A stretch of DNA of 64,000 nt from Terrirhizobium terrae (GCF_030323265.1 NZ_CP104991.1:682001-746000), one strand, 5' to 3'. Positions 9,688 through 18,268 are shown, counted from the first letter of the stretch. Translations and numbers: made by a program. The notes: generated by a model not told the origin, from the sequence alone.

Positions 9688-9892
9688 CTATGAGCCTTCG
9701 ATGAGCCGATCCAGCAGAGTTTTGGCCCGATCAAGGCAGGCGTCCACCCCTTCGCCCACCGTCGATCGCGGCTGCCGCTTCCCTTAGTTCGAGAACGGCA
9801 TTGCTTTCAGGTGCGGTGATCACGGCGAAGCGCGCACCGGGACTGTAGATGCCAACCCAGTAGTCCCGGTACCTTTCGACGTGGCTAGGCAT
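9688..9892 (-). pseudogene. Small hypothetical protein, probably frameshifted
   Basis: From the ATG at 9892 the reverse strand reads MPSHVERYRDYWVGIYSPG and continues to a stop at 9731 (53 residues). A +1 change near 9745 would carry the protein on through DACLDRAKTLLDRLIEGS to a stop at 9688. The two parts join naturally, so I read them as one frameshifted small gene. No domain is recognised. Confidence 0.35.
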
Positions 9893-9924
9893 ATCGTCGT
9901 CCTAGGTTTCGTGACCAACCACTC

Positions 9925-10112
9925 TTATCGGAGCACGCTTTCGATGCGCTCGACGTGATTTGCGGCGCCGCCACCGTCCTCGGCCGCCGTGATCTCTTCT
10001 GTTGTCAGGCCCGTCGCGATCGCGAGATCCTCGAGGCTGTATCTTTGGCGAGGCGTCGGGAGGTGAGGCTGTCGTTGGCGCCCGCATGCTGAGGATTGGA
10101 AATGTGATCCAT
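9925..10112 (-). pseudogene. Small HTH-like protein, frameshifted
   Basis: The ATG at 10112 opens MDHISNPQHAGANDS. After a one-base change the reading frame gives YSLEDLAIATGLTTEEI and then NHVERIESVLR before the stop at 9925. The middle segment looks like a helix-turn-helix (LEDLAIATGLTTEEI). An EcfG-like promoter lies 28 nt upstream of the start, so the gene was probably a stress-induced regulator or nucleoid-type protein. Confidence 0.45.
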
Positions 10113-10139
10113 ATGGTGACTCCGGTCTGGGTGGTCATG

Positions 10140-10165
10140 AACTCGGAAGAGGGGAGCTCTGTTCC
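10140..10165 (-). promoter_or_regulatory. EcfG-like promoter (reverse strand)
   Basis: On the reverse strand GGAAC (10165-10161), 17 nt, AGTT (10143-10140). The -10 differs from CGTT at one base. It directs transcription into the small HTH-like gene starting at 10112. Confidence 0.5.
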
Positions 10166-10180
10166 TTCGAAGAATCGGGG

Positions 10181-10354
10181 TTACTTCGGGGAGGCCCTGC
10201 TTGCAGCGGCAAGTCGAAGCGCGCGTAGCTTGGCGCTCTTTTCTTCTCGCCGGATACGCTCCTCGTCGGCCGCTTCCTGAGCCACCTTGTTGGTACGCTC
10301 GAATGCTGCCGCGCGTTCTTCCACGGTCAGAGTCCTGCGGATCCTGCTTACCAT
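10181..10354 (-). CDS. Small basic coiled-coil hypothetical protein
   Basis: A 57-residue product, MVSRIRRTLTVEERAA at its start, almost entirely charged helix (EERIRREEKSAKLRALRLA). It resembles small rhizobial hypothetical proteins of the same layout. The frame is open further upstream, but the ATG at 10354 is the first plausible start after the stop-rich upstream region, and composition changes there. Function unknown; possibly DNA or RNA binding given the basic helix. Confidence 0.5.
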   Translation of the reverse strand: MVSRIRRTLTVEERAAAFERTNKVAQEAADEERIRREEKSAKLRALRLAAASRASPK

Positions 10355-10569
10355 GTTACCATCTTCGTGCTTTGTGAGGGTTTCCTTATAAGTGGTTGGG
10401 CGGGTAGTCAGGTTCAACCTCGGGGAACGGATGACAGGTATATCCCACGTGCATGGGTGCCGCCTTGCGTAGACTGCGTTCAAGCAACATCTAAGGCATG
10501 CCGCCCCGCAATCAGCGCAGCCTCCGCACCGGCCTCTCCGTCGCGCGTCGATGACTGTGCGTGGGGTAT

Positions 10570-10601
10570 GAGGGCGCTCCCGGAAACGGTCGAGCGCCCT
10601 C
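10570..10601 (+). terminator. Perfect 10-bp stem-loop upstream of the broken esterase gene
   Basis: GAGGGCGCTC (10570-10579) pairs perfectly with GAGCGCCCTC (10592-10601) around a 12-nt loop. The same stem sequence stands at the same distance upstream of the intact paralogous esterase gene (46870-46902). It may be a terminator retained from a lost upstream gene, or a 5' leader element. Confidence 0.6.
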
Positions 10602-10631
10602 GGCTTGTTATTCAGCAACACAAGGAACGAC

Positions 10632-10937
10632 ATGGCATCGCAGGATAGCCTCGTCATCTTCTTCCACGGCATCGGTCCCTCTGGCGCACAGTTGATGCCT
10701 CTGGCCAGTTCATGGCGGTCCGCGCTTCCTGGTGCCCGCTTCGCCGCCCCGGATGCTCCATTCACCAATTAGCGCGATCACCAGTGGTTCCGTACAGACG
10801 GCAATCCGCTTGCTTCCTGAGAACATTCGATCCGCGCGTGAGGGCCTCGATCAAATCGTCACCGAGATGTCGGCCATACGATCTCGCCCGACGGTGCGGA
10901 GAGAACGCTCCAGTTCCTGCAGAAGTCTGTCTCCTGA
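10632..10937 (+). pseudogene. Esterase/carboxylesterase remnant with internal deletion
   Basis: From the ATG at 10632 the translation reads VIFFHGIGPSGAQLMPLASSW and RFAAPDAPF (separate blocks), matching the N-terminus of the intact esterase at 46234-46836. After a stop near 10770 and frame changes, HQWFRTDGNPLA follows, and then VGHTISPDGAERTLQFL, which matches the catalytic-His end of the same family. The middle, including the nucleophile GxSxG region, is missing, so about 100 residues were deleted. It is a dead paralogue. GGAACGAC precedes the start. Confidence 0.75.
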
Positions 10938-10972
10938 TGGAAACCGCCGCCTCCGTCAGGCGTTCTCCGGCG

Positions 10973-11842
10973 ATGGTAATTGAAGCCGACAAAGAGGTAG
11001 GCGCCCATCCGGAACCGGAAACGGTATCGTTCGCCTTCGACCGGATGACCGTCGCGCGGTTCCGGGAGACGTTCCCGCGTGCCCGCTGGAGCGACGCGCT
11101 TCAGGCGTGGACGGTTCCCGGCACGACCGCCCGCCGCCGCATCGACCACTGGCTGGCGACCGAAGCCGCTCGGAGGACGCCCTACGAGGAGGAACGCGGC
11201 CGTGACGCCTACGAGTTCGAGCCCATTCTCAGCCCATACCTGTCAGTCTATGATCGCGGATTCCGGATCCAGACACCTTACTCGCGAACCGTGGCCGAGG
11301 AACTGAGACAGATCCCGTTCGCGCGATGGAACGCCGACGAGAAGGCATGGGAGGTTCCGTACGCCTCTTATGACGAGCTGCAGCATCGGTGGGAGACGAT
11401 CGAGGAGGCTGCCAAACGGAACGAACCCGAGGAACGCCGCAAGCGCTTCGAGGCCCGCAAAGGCACCGAGGAGGAAACGCAGTCGAAGCGCCGTTCACTG
11501 GAACGCCGCAAGAAGCGCCTCCCAGTACCAAGCGACGACCTACCGCCACCGGAGCGACCAGTGGCAACCGTCAGATACGGGATCGTCGTGTTCACTGAGG
11601 TGACGGGCGAACTGGTCGACGCAGGAGAGGTCGCCGAGCTGTATCCGCATGCTAACGACGAATACGTCTGGGCAACATGGCGCCCGCCGACCGTCAATGA
11701 ACTGGTACACACATGGCCTGCTCGGGCGGAACCGGGAGAGTATGAACGTGGCCGTGGCTGGTGGCAGCCGAGCTTGGAAGAACTTCGTGACGCTCGACGA
11801 AATGCGAAACGCCGTCAGCGAGGCGGTGTCGTTGCAGAGTGA
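10973..11842 (+). CDS. Uncharacterised protein with two HARP-like repeats
   Basis: A 289-residue protein, highly charged. Two related segments stand out: RFRETFPRARWSDALQAWTVP and EELRQIPFARWNADEKAWEVP (each a short block). The pattern aromatic/PxARW...WxVP resembles the HARP domain of SMARCAL1-type annealing helicases, but no helicase is present. A basic linker (RKRFEARKGTEEE, RRSLERRKKRL) leads to a C-terminal part rich in Trp and Tyr. Alternative starts are the ATG at 10937, which overlaps the stop of the esterase remnant (TGATG), or upstream codons. Nucleic-acid binding is a guess. Confidence 0.6.
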   Translation: MVIEADKEVGAHPEPETVSFAFDRMTVARFRETFPRARWSDALQAWTVPGTTARRRIDHWLATEAARRTPYEEERGRDAYEFEPILSPYLSVYDRGFRIQTPYSRTVAEELRQIPFARWNADEKAWEVPYASYDELQHRWETIEEAAKRNEPEERRKRFEARKGTEEETQSKRRSLERRKKRLPVPSDDLPPPERPVATVRYGIVVFTEVTGELVDAGEVAELYPHANDEYVWATWRPPTVNELVHTWPARAEPGEYERGRGWWQPSLEELRDARRNAKRRQRGGVVAE

Positions 11843-11869
11843 ATTCCCTTTCGTCACAAAAGACTAACT

Positions 11870-11894
11870 GGAACCCTAGGCGGATCTCCGGGTT
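11870..11894 (+). promoter_or_regulatory. EcfG-like promoter upstream of DUF4142 gene
   Basis: GGAAC (11870-11874), 16 nt, GGTT (11891-11894), 28 nt before the ATG at 11923. The -10 differs from CGTT at the first base; the same GGTT form recurs at 17608, 41399 and 60387. Confidence 0.6.
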
Positions 11895-11922
11895 GTAGGC
11901 GCGGTACAACAGGAGAGACCTC

Positions 11923-12450
11923 ATGAAGAAGATCCTACTCGCCTCCGCATTCGTCCTGACAGCTACCGGTGCCTTCGCCCAGTCCGCCTCGGAATCGACC
12001 GGAGTGAACTCCGCCCTTGGCGTCGCGCCGAAGACCGAGGACTTTATCCTTCAGGCTTCCGCCAGCGACCTGTTCGAGATTGCGTCCAGCAAGCTGGCCC
12101 TTCAGAAGGGCGACGAGACCACCAAGGCGTTCGCGCAGCAGATGGTGACCGACCACGAGAAGACCACCGCCGAACTCAAGGCGCTGCTGACCAGCGGCAA
12201 GGTGCAGGGCAATCCAGTCACCGCTTTGACGGAAGACCACAAGGAAGAAGTAGACGAACTCGCCAAGCTGGAAGGCGCTGAGTTCAACGAGGAATACATC
12301 GACGATCAGGTGGAAGCCCACGAGGATGCCGTGGACCTGTTCAAGCGCTACGCCGAAGAGGGCGAGAACGCCGATCTGAAGGCCTGGGCCGCGAAGACGC
12401 TTCCTGCACTCGAGCATCACTACAAGATGGCTCAGGATCTCGACAAGTAA
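11923..12450 (+). CDS. Periplasmic DUF4142 ferritin-like protein
   Basis: A 175-residue protein with a clear signal peptide (MKKILLASAFVLTATGAFAQ, cut after the AQ). The mature part is a four-helix DUF4142 domain: EIASSKLALQKG, a FAQQMVTDHEKT block with the typical DH pair, and a C-terminal PALEHHYKMA. DUF4142 proteins resemble ferritin-like bundles and are common in stress regulons; function is not known in detail. AGGAGAG precedes the ATG and an EcfG-like promoter lies just upstream. The following small gene (12532) probably shares the transcript. Confidence 0.85.
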   Translation: MKKILLASAFVLTATGAFAQSASESTGVNSALGVAPKTEDFILQASASDLFEIASSKLALQKGDETTKAFAQQMVTDHEKTTAELKALLTSGKVQGNPVTALTEDHKEEVDELAKLEGAEFNEEYIDDQVEAHEDAVDLFKRYAEEGENADLKAWAAKTLPALEHHYKMAQDLDK

Positions 12451-12531
12451 GCTGCTTGGAGGTTGGGAGGGCGTGCGGCCTTCCCAGTCTACCGTCCGCA
12501 TTCCTGTTCCTGCTTGCTGAAGGAGAATATG

Positions 12532-12720
12532 ATGCAGAAGGATATCGTGGAAGTCGCAACGCGAACCGAGGCAGGCCTGACCCCATTGGGCATCATGAAT
12601 GCCGAACAAGCCCAGGCGCTGCCGGAAGGTCTCGACATTGTCGTTTCCAATTCGGACGGAGAAGGGATTCCGACCGGACCTGGGTTCGAAGAGCCAGATC
12701 AGGCAGAACCGCTTCGATAG
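12532..12720 (+). CDS. Small stress-island protein, paralogue of 41082-41291
   Basis: A 62-residue product with the core GLTPLGIMNAEQAQALPEGL. The reverse-strand gene at 41082-41291 has the same core (GVTALGIMNAEQAMSLPSDV), so these are paralogues of an unnamed family. AGGAG stands 6 nt before the second ATG (12532), which I prefer to the ATG at 12529. It follows the DUF4142 gene by 81 nt and is likely cotranscribed with it. Confidence 0.65.
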   Translation: MQKDIVEVATRTEAGLTPLGIMNAEQAQALPEGLDIVVSNSDGEGIPTGPGFEEPDQAEPLR

Positions 12721-12908
12721 TTGAATGGGTTCGTGCCTTTATCCTCAGTCCGAACACCTGTCGCAAGCACGTCGCTCTCCCGCACCCAAACCTTGCCGTC
12801 GACATCTTCGCCCCGGCGTATCACGGCGGCCGCAAGATCTCGATAGAACTCGGCGTAGCAAACGACACGACGTAGAGACTTCTCCGAAAGAGGAGTATTT
12901 GCCTTCAT
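12699..12908 (-). CDS. Small hypothetical protein
   Basis: A 69-residue frame starting MKANTPLSEKSLRRVV with a FYRDLAAAVIRRGEDVDGK centre. GAGG lies 3 nt before the ATG. It converges with and overlaps the small gene ending at 12720 by 22 bp. No domain recognised. A shorter frame just upstream on the same strand (about 13020-12930, MEDCDIELCEPAPF) could be part of the same locus. Confidence 0.35.
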   Translation of the reverse strand: MKANTPLSEKSLRRVVCYAEFYRDLAAAVIRRGEDVDGKVWVRESDVLATGVRTEDKGTNPFNYRSGSA

Positions 12909-13023
12909 TGCCTCGCAGGTTACAATCACTATCCAGACGGTCGATCGGCCGTGACCGCGAGCTGACCGTTCTCGTAGTAAATGAAGGGCGCGGGCTCGCA
13001 GAGTTCGATGTCGCAGTCTTCCA

Positions 13024-13480
13024 TCATCTAGCCTTCCTCTGCTTAGTCTCGCCTGCCAGGCTTTTGCGAAGTGCATCCGTGATGTCGATGACGTTGCCGT
13101 TGGACGGAGTGTCACTCGACTTCGAGCGTGACTTCTTCGTAGGTTTCAGAGCTTTCATTTTCTCGGCAATGACCGACAGGAGGGATTCCTGGATCGGGTC
13201 GGAAACCATGTCCGGAGACCACTTGGCTGTCTTCTATTGATCAGCTTTTGGACCATTGGCACCAGTTCTGGATCGCCCTTATCGTCAATGTCCTCGAAAT
13301 AGCTCTCCTGCGGGCGGACCTCGTCTCCGAAGCGTAAGGTCCACAGAACGATGCCTTCACCACGAGGCTCCAGCACGACGGCACGTTCGCGTCTGCCCAT
13401 GACCAGCTTGGAGATGCCGACGACATCACCGGCCTCCATCGCATCTCGGATGACCGCGAACTCTTCCTGACTGTGAGTTC
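13024..13480 (-). pseudogene. Ku C-terminal remnant, cut by IS30 element
   Basis: Two reverse frames carry the second half of a Ku protein: EEFAVIRDAMEAGDVVGISK and RRERAVVLEPRGEGIVLWTL, then after a frameshift near 13225 MVSDPIQESLLSVIAEKMK and a basic tail (KKSRSK, NVIDITDALRKSL). The sequence is closely similar to the second ku gene at 33475. The N-terminal half is absent: the remnant stops exactly at the left end of the IS30 element (13477), and no Ku sequence resumes beyond 14585. It is a dead third Ku copy. Confidence 0.85.
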
Positions 13481-14585
13481 ATGCTGAACCGCGACTTGCG
13501 GGCCGCTTCAAGCTAACCGGCATGTCTCATCTGGGCGAGCAGTTTTTTGCGGAAGACTTCCGCCGGCGTTCGATAGCCGAGGCATTTGCGCGGCGTGCCG
13601 TTCAGTCTGTTGCAGATCTCGATCAAGTCGGTATCCGTCACCGACAGCGGATCGACCTCTCTCGATAGCCATTTCCGTGCTCGTCTATTGGTATTTTCGA
13701 CAGTGCCTTTTTGCCAGGGCGATTGCGGGTCGCAGAACCAGGTCTGGGTGCCGATGCTCGCCTGGAGGTAAGGCCAGTCGGTGAACTCCGTGCCGCGGTC
13801 GAACGTGATGGAACGACGGGCGAGGTGGGGCAGGGCCTGGAGTGCTTGCACAAGGCCGTTCATGACCGGTCGAGACTGCCGATCGTTATTGCGCAAAAAG
13901 ATCGCAAAGCGGCTGACCCGTTCGACCAGCGATGTGACATTGGCCTTTCCGAACTTCTTTCGGAACTGGATCAGATCGCATTCCCAATGTCCGAACTGCT
14001 TGCGATCGGCGACAACATCCGGGCGGCGCAGGATGTTGAGATCGGGGCTAAACCGTTGACCATGCTTGCGTCTTGCATGTCGCGGTCGCCGTCGAGCCCG
14101 ATGCTCCGGCAGGTGCCGCCACAGCTTGATCGCTTGGCCGTCGGACGAGTATGCGAACTTGTAGATTGTTTCGTGGCTGACCGAGATCGGATGCCGCTCT
14201 AGGCGCATTCGGCCGGCAATCTGCTGCGGCGACCAGCCGTGCATGATCCGCTCTATGACTGATTGCCGGACATGCGAGAAGCGCACCAGCTTGCGGAGTT
14301 TCGCACGCCGTTCGCAAGCCATATCGTGCGCCGTCACACAATAGTAGCCGTTGAGATCCGGGCGACCTTGTCGACGAACATGTTGCGCTTGATCTCGCGG
14401 AAGATCGTCGAGCGATGTCGTCCGAGCTTCTCGGCGATGATCCCAACGCCAAGCCCGGCCATCCGCCAGCGGGCGATCTTGCGTCGTTCATCCAGATCGA
14501 TATGGGAGTAGGTACGGTCCATTGCGTCTTCCTTGCGAGTGACAACCCATTGGTATCATTCGCAAGTCGCACTTCATCCTTGAAC
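13477..14585 (-). mobile_element. IS30-family insertion element, about 1.1 kb
   Basis: The ends form an imperfect inverted repeat of about 25 bp that begins GTTCA and shares the core GCGACTTGCG (13491-13500, and its complement at 14561-14570). The interior is one IS30-type transposase on the reverse strand. The left end abuts the truncated Ku gene; the ISNCY element begins 39 bp past the right end. Confidence 0.75.
13513..14522 (-). pseudogene. IS30-family transposase, one frameshift
   Basis: The N-terminal frame (14334-14522) has the HTH YSHIDLDERRKIARWRMAGL and GRHRSTIFREIKRN. The C-terminal frame (13513-14337) has the DDE core: HWECDLI, ITFDRGTEF and WQKGTVENTNRRARKWL. The break is near 14366, where AAGGTC instead of AAGGGTC shifts the frame (one G short). 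Restoring it joins the two parts as DLNGYYCVTAHDMACERR. It is either a mutation or a homopolymer read error. Confidence 0.8.
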
Positions 14586-14720
14586 CCACCCCGGCTACAT
14601 ACGATGTCAAAGCTGGATAGGGCTGCGACGCTGTCGGCCAGTTAGAGATGCGACACTGGCTCCGACGATCAGCCCCCGATCCGACCGGCTGGGCCGGGTT
14701 GCAAGGGAGGAGCGGGGGCG

Positions 14721-14745
14721 GGTGAGGGTGAGGGTGAGGGTGAGG
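14721..14745. repeat. GGTGAG hexamer tandem repeat, four copies
   Basis: Four consecutive GGTGAG units lie between the left end of the ISNCY element and the end of its transposase gene. Short tandem repeats like this often vary in copy number between strains. Confidence 0.8.
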
Positions 14746-14784
14746 AACATCCCCCGGCTTTAGCTTTGAGACTATATTGCCTCA

Positions 14785-16211
14785 TCACTCCGCCGCTTCC
14801 ATCTCCGCCAGCGCCTTCTGTCTTTTGGCAATAACCGCAGGATCACTCATGAAATCCGTCCGCCGACCCGGCTTGCGGCCACGCTTCTGATACCCGTTCG
14901 CCGTGCTGCCGTCGCGAATGCCGAACATATGATCTTTCTGCCCGGTGCGCCGTGGTCCGCCCTTGCTTCGCTGCTGTTCCCGCTCAGCCTGCATCTCGGC
15001 GACAACCGACAGCATGTCGTCCAGACGCTTGTTGTCGACAACCTCGGCACGATGCACCGAGCGCAACGTGTCGAAAGTTCTGTAGGGCAGGGCATAGCTC
15101 TCGTGCATGATCTCCAGCCTTCCGTCCGGATAATCGCAGACAATCACCTTCTGGCCAGCCAAAGACGTGGAAATCTCGGTCGGATCGAGGATGAACAGCA
15201 CCTTGTCGTAGCGCAGCGTCAAAGCCTGCGACAGCGTGCGAACTTCCTTGCGACACATGGCGCCATCGAGGTTCTCGTGATCGGCCAACGGCCTGTGCAT
15301 GTCCTTCGGATTGCGCGGTTCCTTGCCGAAACGCACGTTGAAATCTAAAATGAACTCAGGCGCATAGGCGTTGGCTTCCTCGATCGTGTCGATGCCGCGA
15401 AGCCGCATCTCCTTGACCAGCCGGTCCTGCAGCGTCTGGTTGGCACGTTCCACCCGGCCCTTGGCCTGCGGGGTATTGGCGCAGATGATGTCAATGTTCA
15501 GCTCATAAAGCGCCCGGCCGAACTGCGTTAGGCCGCTCGTCCGGTCTTTCTTCGACGGATGGAGCGAGCGGAAAACGCCGTGCTTGTCGCTGTAAAACGC
15601 CAGCGGCTTACCCCATTGCTGCAGATAGGCCTTCGTCGCATGCAGATAGTCGAATGTATTCTCCGAGCCAGCAAACCGTAGATGCAGCAGCTTGCCAGTC
15701 GCGTCATCGATATAGACGAGCAGGGCGCATTTGGGGCCACGGTTCTCGAACCACCAGTGATGTGAGCCATCGATCTGCACCAGTTCGCCAAAGCAGTCAC
15801 GTCGGCCGCGTGGCTGGAAAACCCGTTTCTTGCGTTCCCGGCGTGAGACCCAGATACCAGCCTCGGTCATCCATTGCCGCAGCGTCTCCTTGGCGACAGA
15901 AATCCGGTGCAGCTCGATCAGCTTCTCGCGCGCCAGCGTCGGGCCGAAATCCAGATAACGTTCGCGGATCAGATCCAGCGCCGCATTGCGGAACTCTTCG
16001 CTATGGCGCCGATTGCTCGGCCGTGATCGCTTTTTGAAACAAGACCGGCCGGACCATCCCGGTCATAGGCCTGCAGAAGCCGATGGACCTGACTTCGACT
16101 GAGGTCGAGCCGTTCGGCCGCCTGGACGACGCTCAGGCGTTCGTCACGAATCTTCTGGATGAGTTCGAGGCGATGCAACTCTTTCTGCGACATGGTGATC
16201 ATAAAGGACAT
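14785..16211 (-). pseudogene. ISNCY-family transposase, one frameshift
   Basis: The N-terminal frame (15969-16211) has a helix-turn-helix (LSVVQAAERLDLSRSQVHRLL). The C-terminal frame (to 14785) has the integrase-type core: VQIDGSHHWWFENRG, LAFYSDKHGVFR and GRVERANQTLQDRLVKEMRL, then a basic tail with KRGRKPGRR. The frame breaks at the T5 run 16031-16035; one more T restores SKKRSRPSNRRHS and a continuous protein. So the gene is either freshly mutated or misread at a homopolymer. Confidence 0.75.
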
Positions 16212-16439
16212 GACGACTCCGACCGCTCATGGTCTCGACCAGGCTGAAGATCGTCATCCTTGCTCCCAACGTTGGCTTTGACCAGTGCGTCGAGAGGCGA
16301 GACTGTCGCATCTCTAACTGGCCCAACTGTCGCATTACTAAATAGCCCTTACATACGAAGATCGCATAAGATAGCTTATGGAACTCGCAGTTCTTGATGT
16401 GAGTAGTGAGCGTCATAGACGAAGCTGCCGTGGCGCGAG

Positions 16440-17010
16440 GACGCCTTAGCCGACCTTGTGAACTCAATGGGCCTGAAGAGCGCTTGTCAGCCACGCCGCG
16501 GCTCGGTCAATTTCAACAGTGCGCCGCAATCGCTGCGGAAGCAAAACATTGTAACGCCCTTCCACCGCGAGCTCCGAGTCGTTGAACTTACGAGCGTTCC
16601 GTCATCAAGTAAGGTTTTGACCAGAACTCCCAGCGGAGTGCCACGCCTTGCCCGGAGCGTGCCGCCAAGAGCGCTTTGGTGTAATAATTGAACCGCAGCG
16701 ACGGCGTGATGACAAAGTGACGGTCCGTGCCAATGGTTCCACGAGTACCAGGATCGGTCAAACACATCTGTCTCAATGTATTCCTCGGTTGGAGAAACGC
16801 TCCGCCTTGTCGGCGCGCAAGATATTTGGGCGAATAGATGGGGAAGTTCACGTCTCCTCGGGAGGCTATACAGCGCCATCGCTGAAGGATCGCTGTCCGT
16901 AGCGGATCACCAGGTCTACCTCACCGTCCCCAAGGCTCATTTTCGTATCCTGGGAAACCACCCGCACCTTAATTCCCGGATTCATGCGTCGTCCTAGATC
17001 TAATTTTGCT
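16440..17010 (-). pseudogene. LysR-family regulator remnant (effector domain only)
   Basis: Reverse frames give pieces of a LysR substrate-binding domain in order: NPGIKVRVVSQDTKMSLGDG, VDLVIRYGQRSFSDGA, NFPIYSPKYLARR, and ALLAARSGQGVALRWEFWS followed in another frame by LLDDGTLV. The DNA-binding N-terminus is missing and at least three frame changes or stops are needed, so it is dead. It borders the right end of the ISNCY element, which may have removed its 3' end or neighbours. Confidence 0.6.
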
Positions 17011-17153
17011 CTTTTCACAGCTTACTGCTCGGTGTTTACAATGAATAAGCTCGGAAGGAGACGACGTTGAACGGCGAGATCCACGACGCTGTTGTCGCGT
17101 TTACAGGCGCTCGCACCCCCGGACGGGGCGAAGCCCGGCATCTTGGGCAATAG

Positions 17154-17490
17154 TCAAAGGGGCTTGTCGCCTCGCACGTCGCGAGCCTTCTTCCCGAGTT
17201 GGCCGCCCTCTGAGACAGAGCGATACATTAGCCCGCCGCTGAAGATGTCATCCATCTTGTGCAGCTGCGCGGCGCTGACCGAATCTGCAAGGTCAGGCTC
17301 AAAGACATCAATGATTTCCTTGGATCAAAGTGATGCGGTCGCGCAGATCTGCCAAGACTTGGGCCACGACAGCCGACATCCTTCGGGGAAATCCTTCCGG
17401 TTCGCGGTGGTTGGCGAAGACGGCATCATGCCGCATGTGGCCGGGATTGCCGGCGCGCGTGGCGATGACGAAGGCCGACTAGTTTTCATC
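17154..17490 (-). pseudogene. Unidentified coding remnant in two frames
   Basis: The reverse strand shows coding-like text in two successive frames: GNPGHMRHDAVFANHREPEG and MSAVVAQVLADLRDRITL, then VFEPDLADSVSAAQLHKMDD and IFSGGLMYRSVSEGG to a stop at 17154. They look like parts of one protein, but I cannot name the family. A forward frame across the same DNA (17092-17598) has no motif and was not preferred. Confidence 0.3.
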
Positions 17491-17586
17491 AGACAAGCCA
17501 TGTCATGCGAAATGATACGCCGAGGAGCGTTAGCGCTGAAATGCGTTAAAGGATCAATATATTTCAACATTCTGCAAATCTGTAAT

Positions 17587-17611
17587 GGAACAAGCTGAGC
17601 GCTAATCGGTT
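17587..17611 (+). promoter_or_regulatory. EcfG-like promoter upstream of small membrane protein
   Basis: GGAAC (17587-17591), 16 nt, GGTT (17608-17611), 21 nt before the ATG at 17633. Confidence 0.6.
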
Positions 17612-17632
17612 TCCCGTCCAAAAGGAGAGACT

Positions 17633-17794
17633 ATGCCCTACTTAAGCAGCCGCCAGCAGAACCACACAGAACCGCATTTTCGTCGGTCCACCAAAAATAA
17701 TGGTCCTGCGCTGACCGCCGTGCTGGTTTTATTGTGCTGCGCTGGACTTTTTTACTGTGGCATGACGCTCTTCGGAATGACGACCGGCTCTTAA
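17633..17794 (+). CDS. Small single-span membrane protein
   Basis: A 53-residue product with a polar N-terminus and one hydrophobic helix (PALTAVLVLLCCAGLFYCG). AAAGGAGA stands 6 nt before the ATG, and an EcfG-like promoter directly precedes it. No named family. The combination of a strong ribosome binding site, a promoter and a membrane helix makes it a credible stress-induced small protein. Confidence 0.6.
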   Translation: MPYLSSRQQNHTEPHFRRSTKNNGPALTAVLVLLCCAGLFYCGMTLFGMTTGS

Positions 17795-18023
17795 GAGGTA
17801 AGCCGGTGTGAATCGCGTACCGCAGACTTCTTATCCTCATTTGCTCGCTTCAGGTGGTCTTTTAGCCCCTGCTCCCATAGTCGACTAAAGACAGCGAGTA
17901 CCGCGATAGCCGATGGGCTTGTCGAGCGAGACGCGGAATTACGCTTGCGCGCTCGATACCGGCTAACGACAGCGAGAAATGCTTGAAGGACCAATTCGGC
18001 CCGCCCATCCGTGATAAATAAGA

Positions 18024-18215
18024 TCAGTAACGGATTCTGGGCTTCATTCTGGCATTCATCAGAAGCTCGTGCTTCGTGGCGTAGGTGCCAAGCAAGCGGA
18101 GAAGGCGAATCTGCTCATCACTGGTGAGCTTATACATCAGGCAAAAATCACGAACGCTCATCACTGCCTTGAGGTTCTTTTCATCAATATTTTGAGTATC
18201 GATACGCGCGGTCAC
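18024..18215 (-). CDS. Small hypothetical protein under EcfG promoter
   Basis: A 63-residue product with the segments NIDEKNLKAVMSVRDFCLMY and LLGTYATKHELLMNAR. GGGGAGG lies 4 nt before the GTG start at 18215, and an exact EcfG-type promoter (GGAAC-N17-CGTT) lies 28 nt further upstream. The frame is open upstream of the GTG, but the promoter and ribosome binding site fix this start. It looks like a small all-helical rhizobial protein of unknown function. Confidence 0.65.
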   Translation of the reverse strand: MTARIDTQNIDEKNLKAVMSVRDFCLMYKLTSDEQIRLLRLLGTYATKHELLMNARMKPRIRY

Positions 18216-18242
18216 AGTGCCCTCCCCTATGCGGTGGCGGAC

Positions 18243-18268
18243 AACGCGGATTCTGCCCGTTTTGTTCC
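18243..18268 (-). promoter_or_regulatory. EcfG-type promoter (reverse strand)
   Basis: On the reverse strand GGAAC (18268-18264), 17 nt, CGTT (18246-18243): an exact consensus match upstream of the GTG at 18215. Confidence 0.7.

Larger units (their letters stand above)
14624..16334 (-). mobile_element. ISNCY-type insertion element, about 1.7 kb
   Basis: The left end carries GGCCAGTTAGAGATGCGACA (14636-14655) and the right end its perfect complement (16304-16323). Outside this 20-bp repeat each end has a second GCGAC-containing copy (14625-14629 and about 16326-16334). The interior holds one DDE transposase gene. The exact outer borders are uncertain by about 10 bp. Confidence 0.75.

Noticed and set aside
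10712..10972. Long forward extension of the HARP-like gene upstream of 10973
   Set aside because: It is an out-of-frame reading of the esterase remnant, whose own frame matches the esterase family.
11935..12609. 224-residue reverse frame opposite DUF4142
   Set aside because: The forward gene has a signal peptide, ribosome binding site and family match; the reverse one has none.
13711..14202. 163-residue forward frame inside the IS30 element
   Set aside because: Antisense of the transposase DDE core; no own motif.
14721..14745. GGTGAG repeats as a possible CRISPR or iteron array
   Set aside because: Units are only 6 bp, contiguous and without spacers; a simple tandem repeat inside an IS element.
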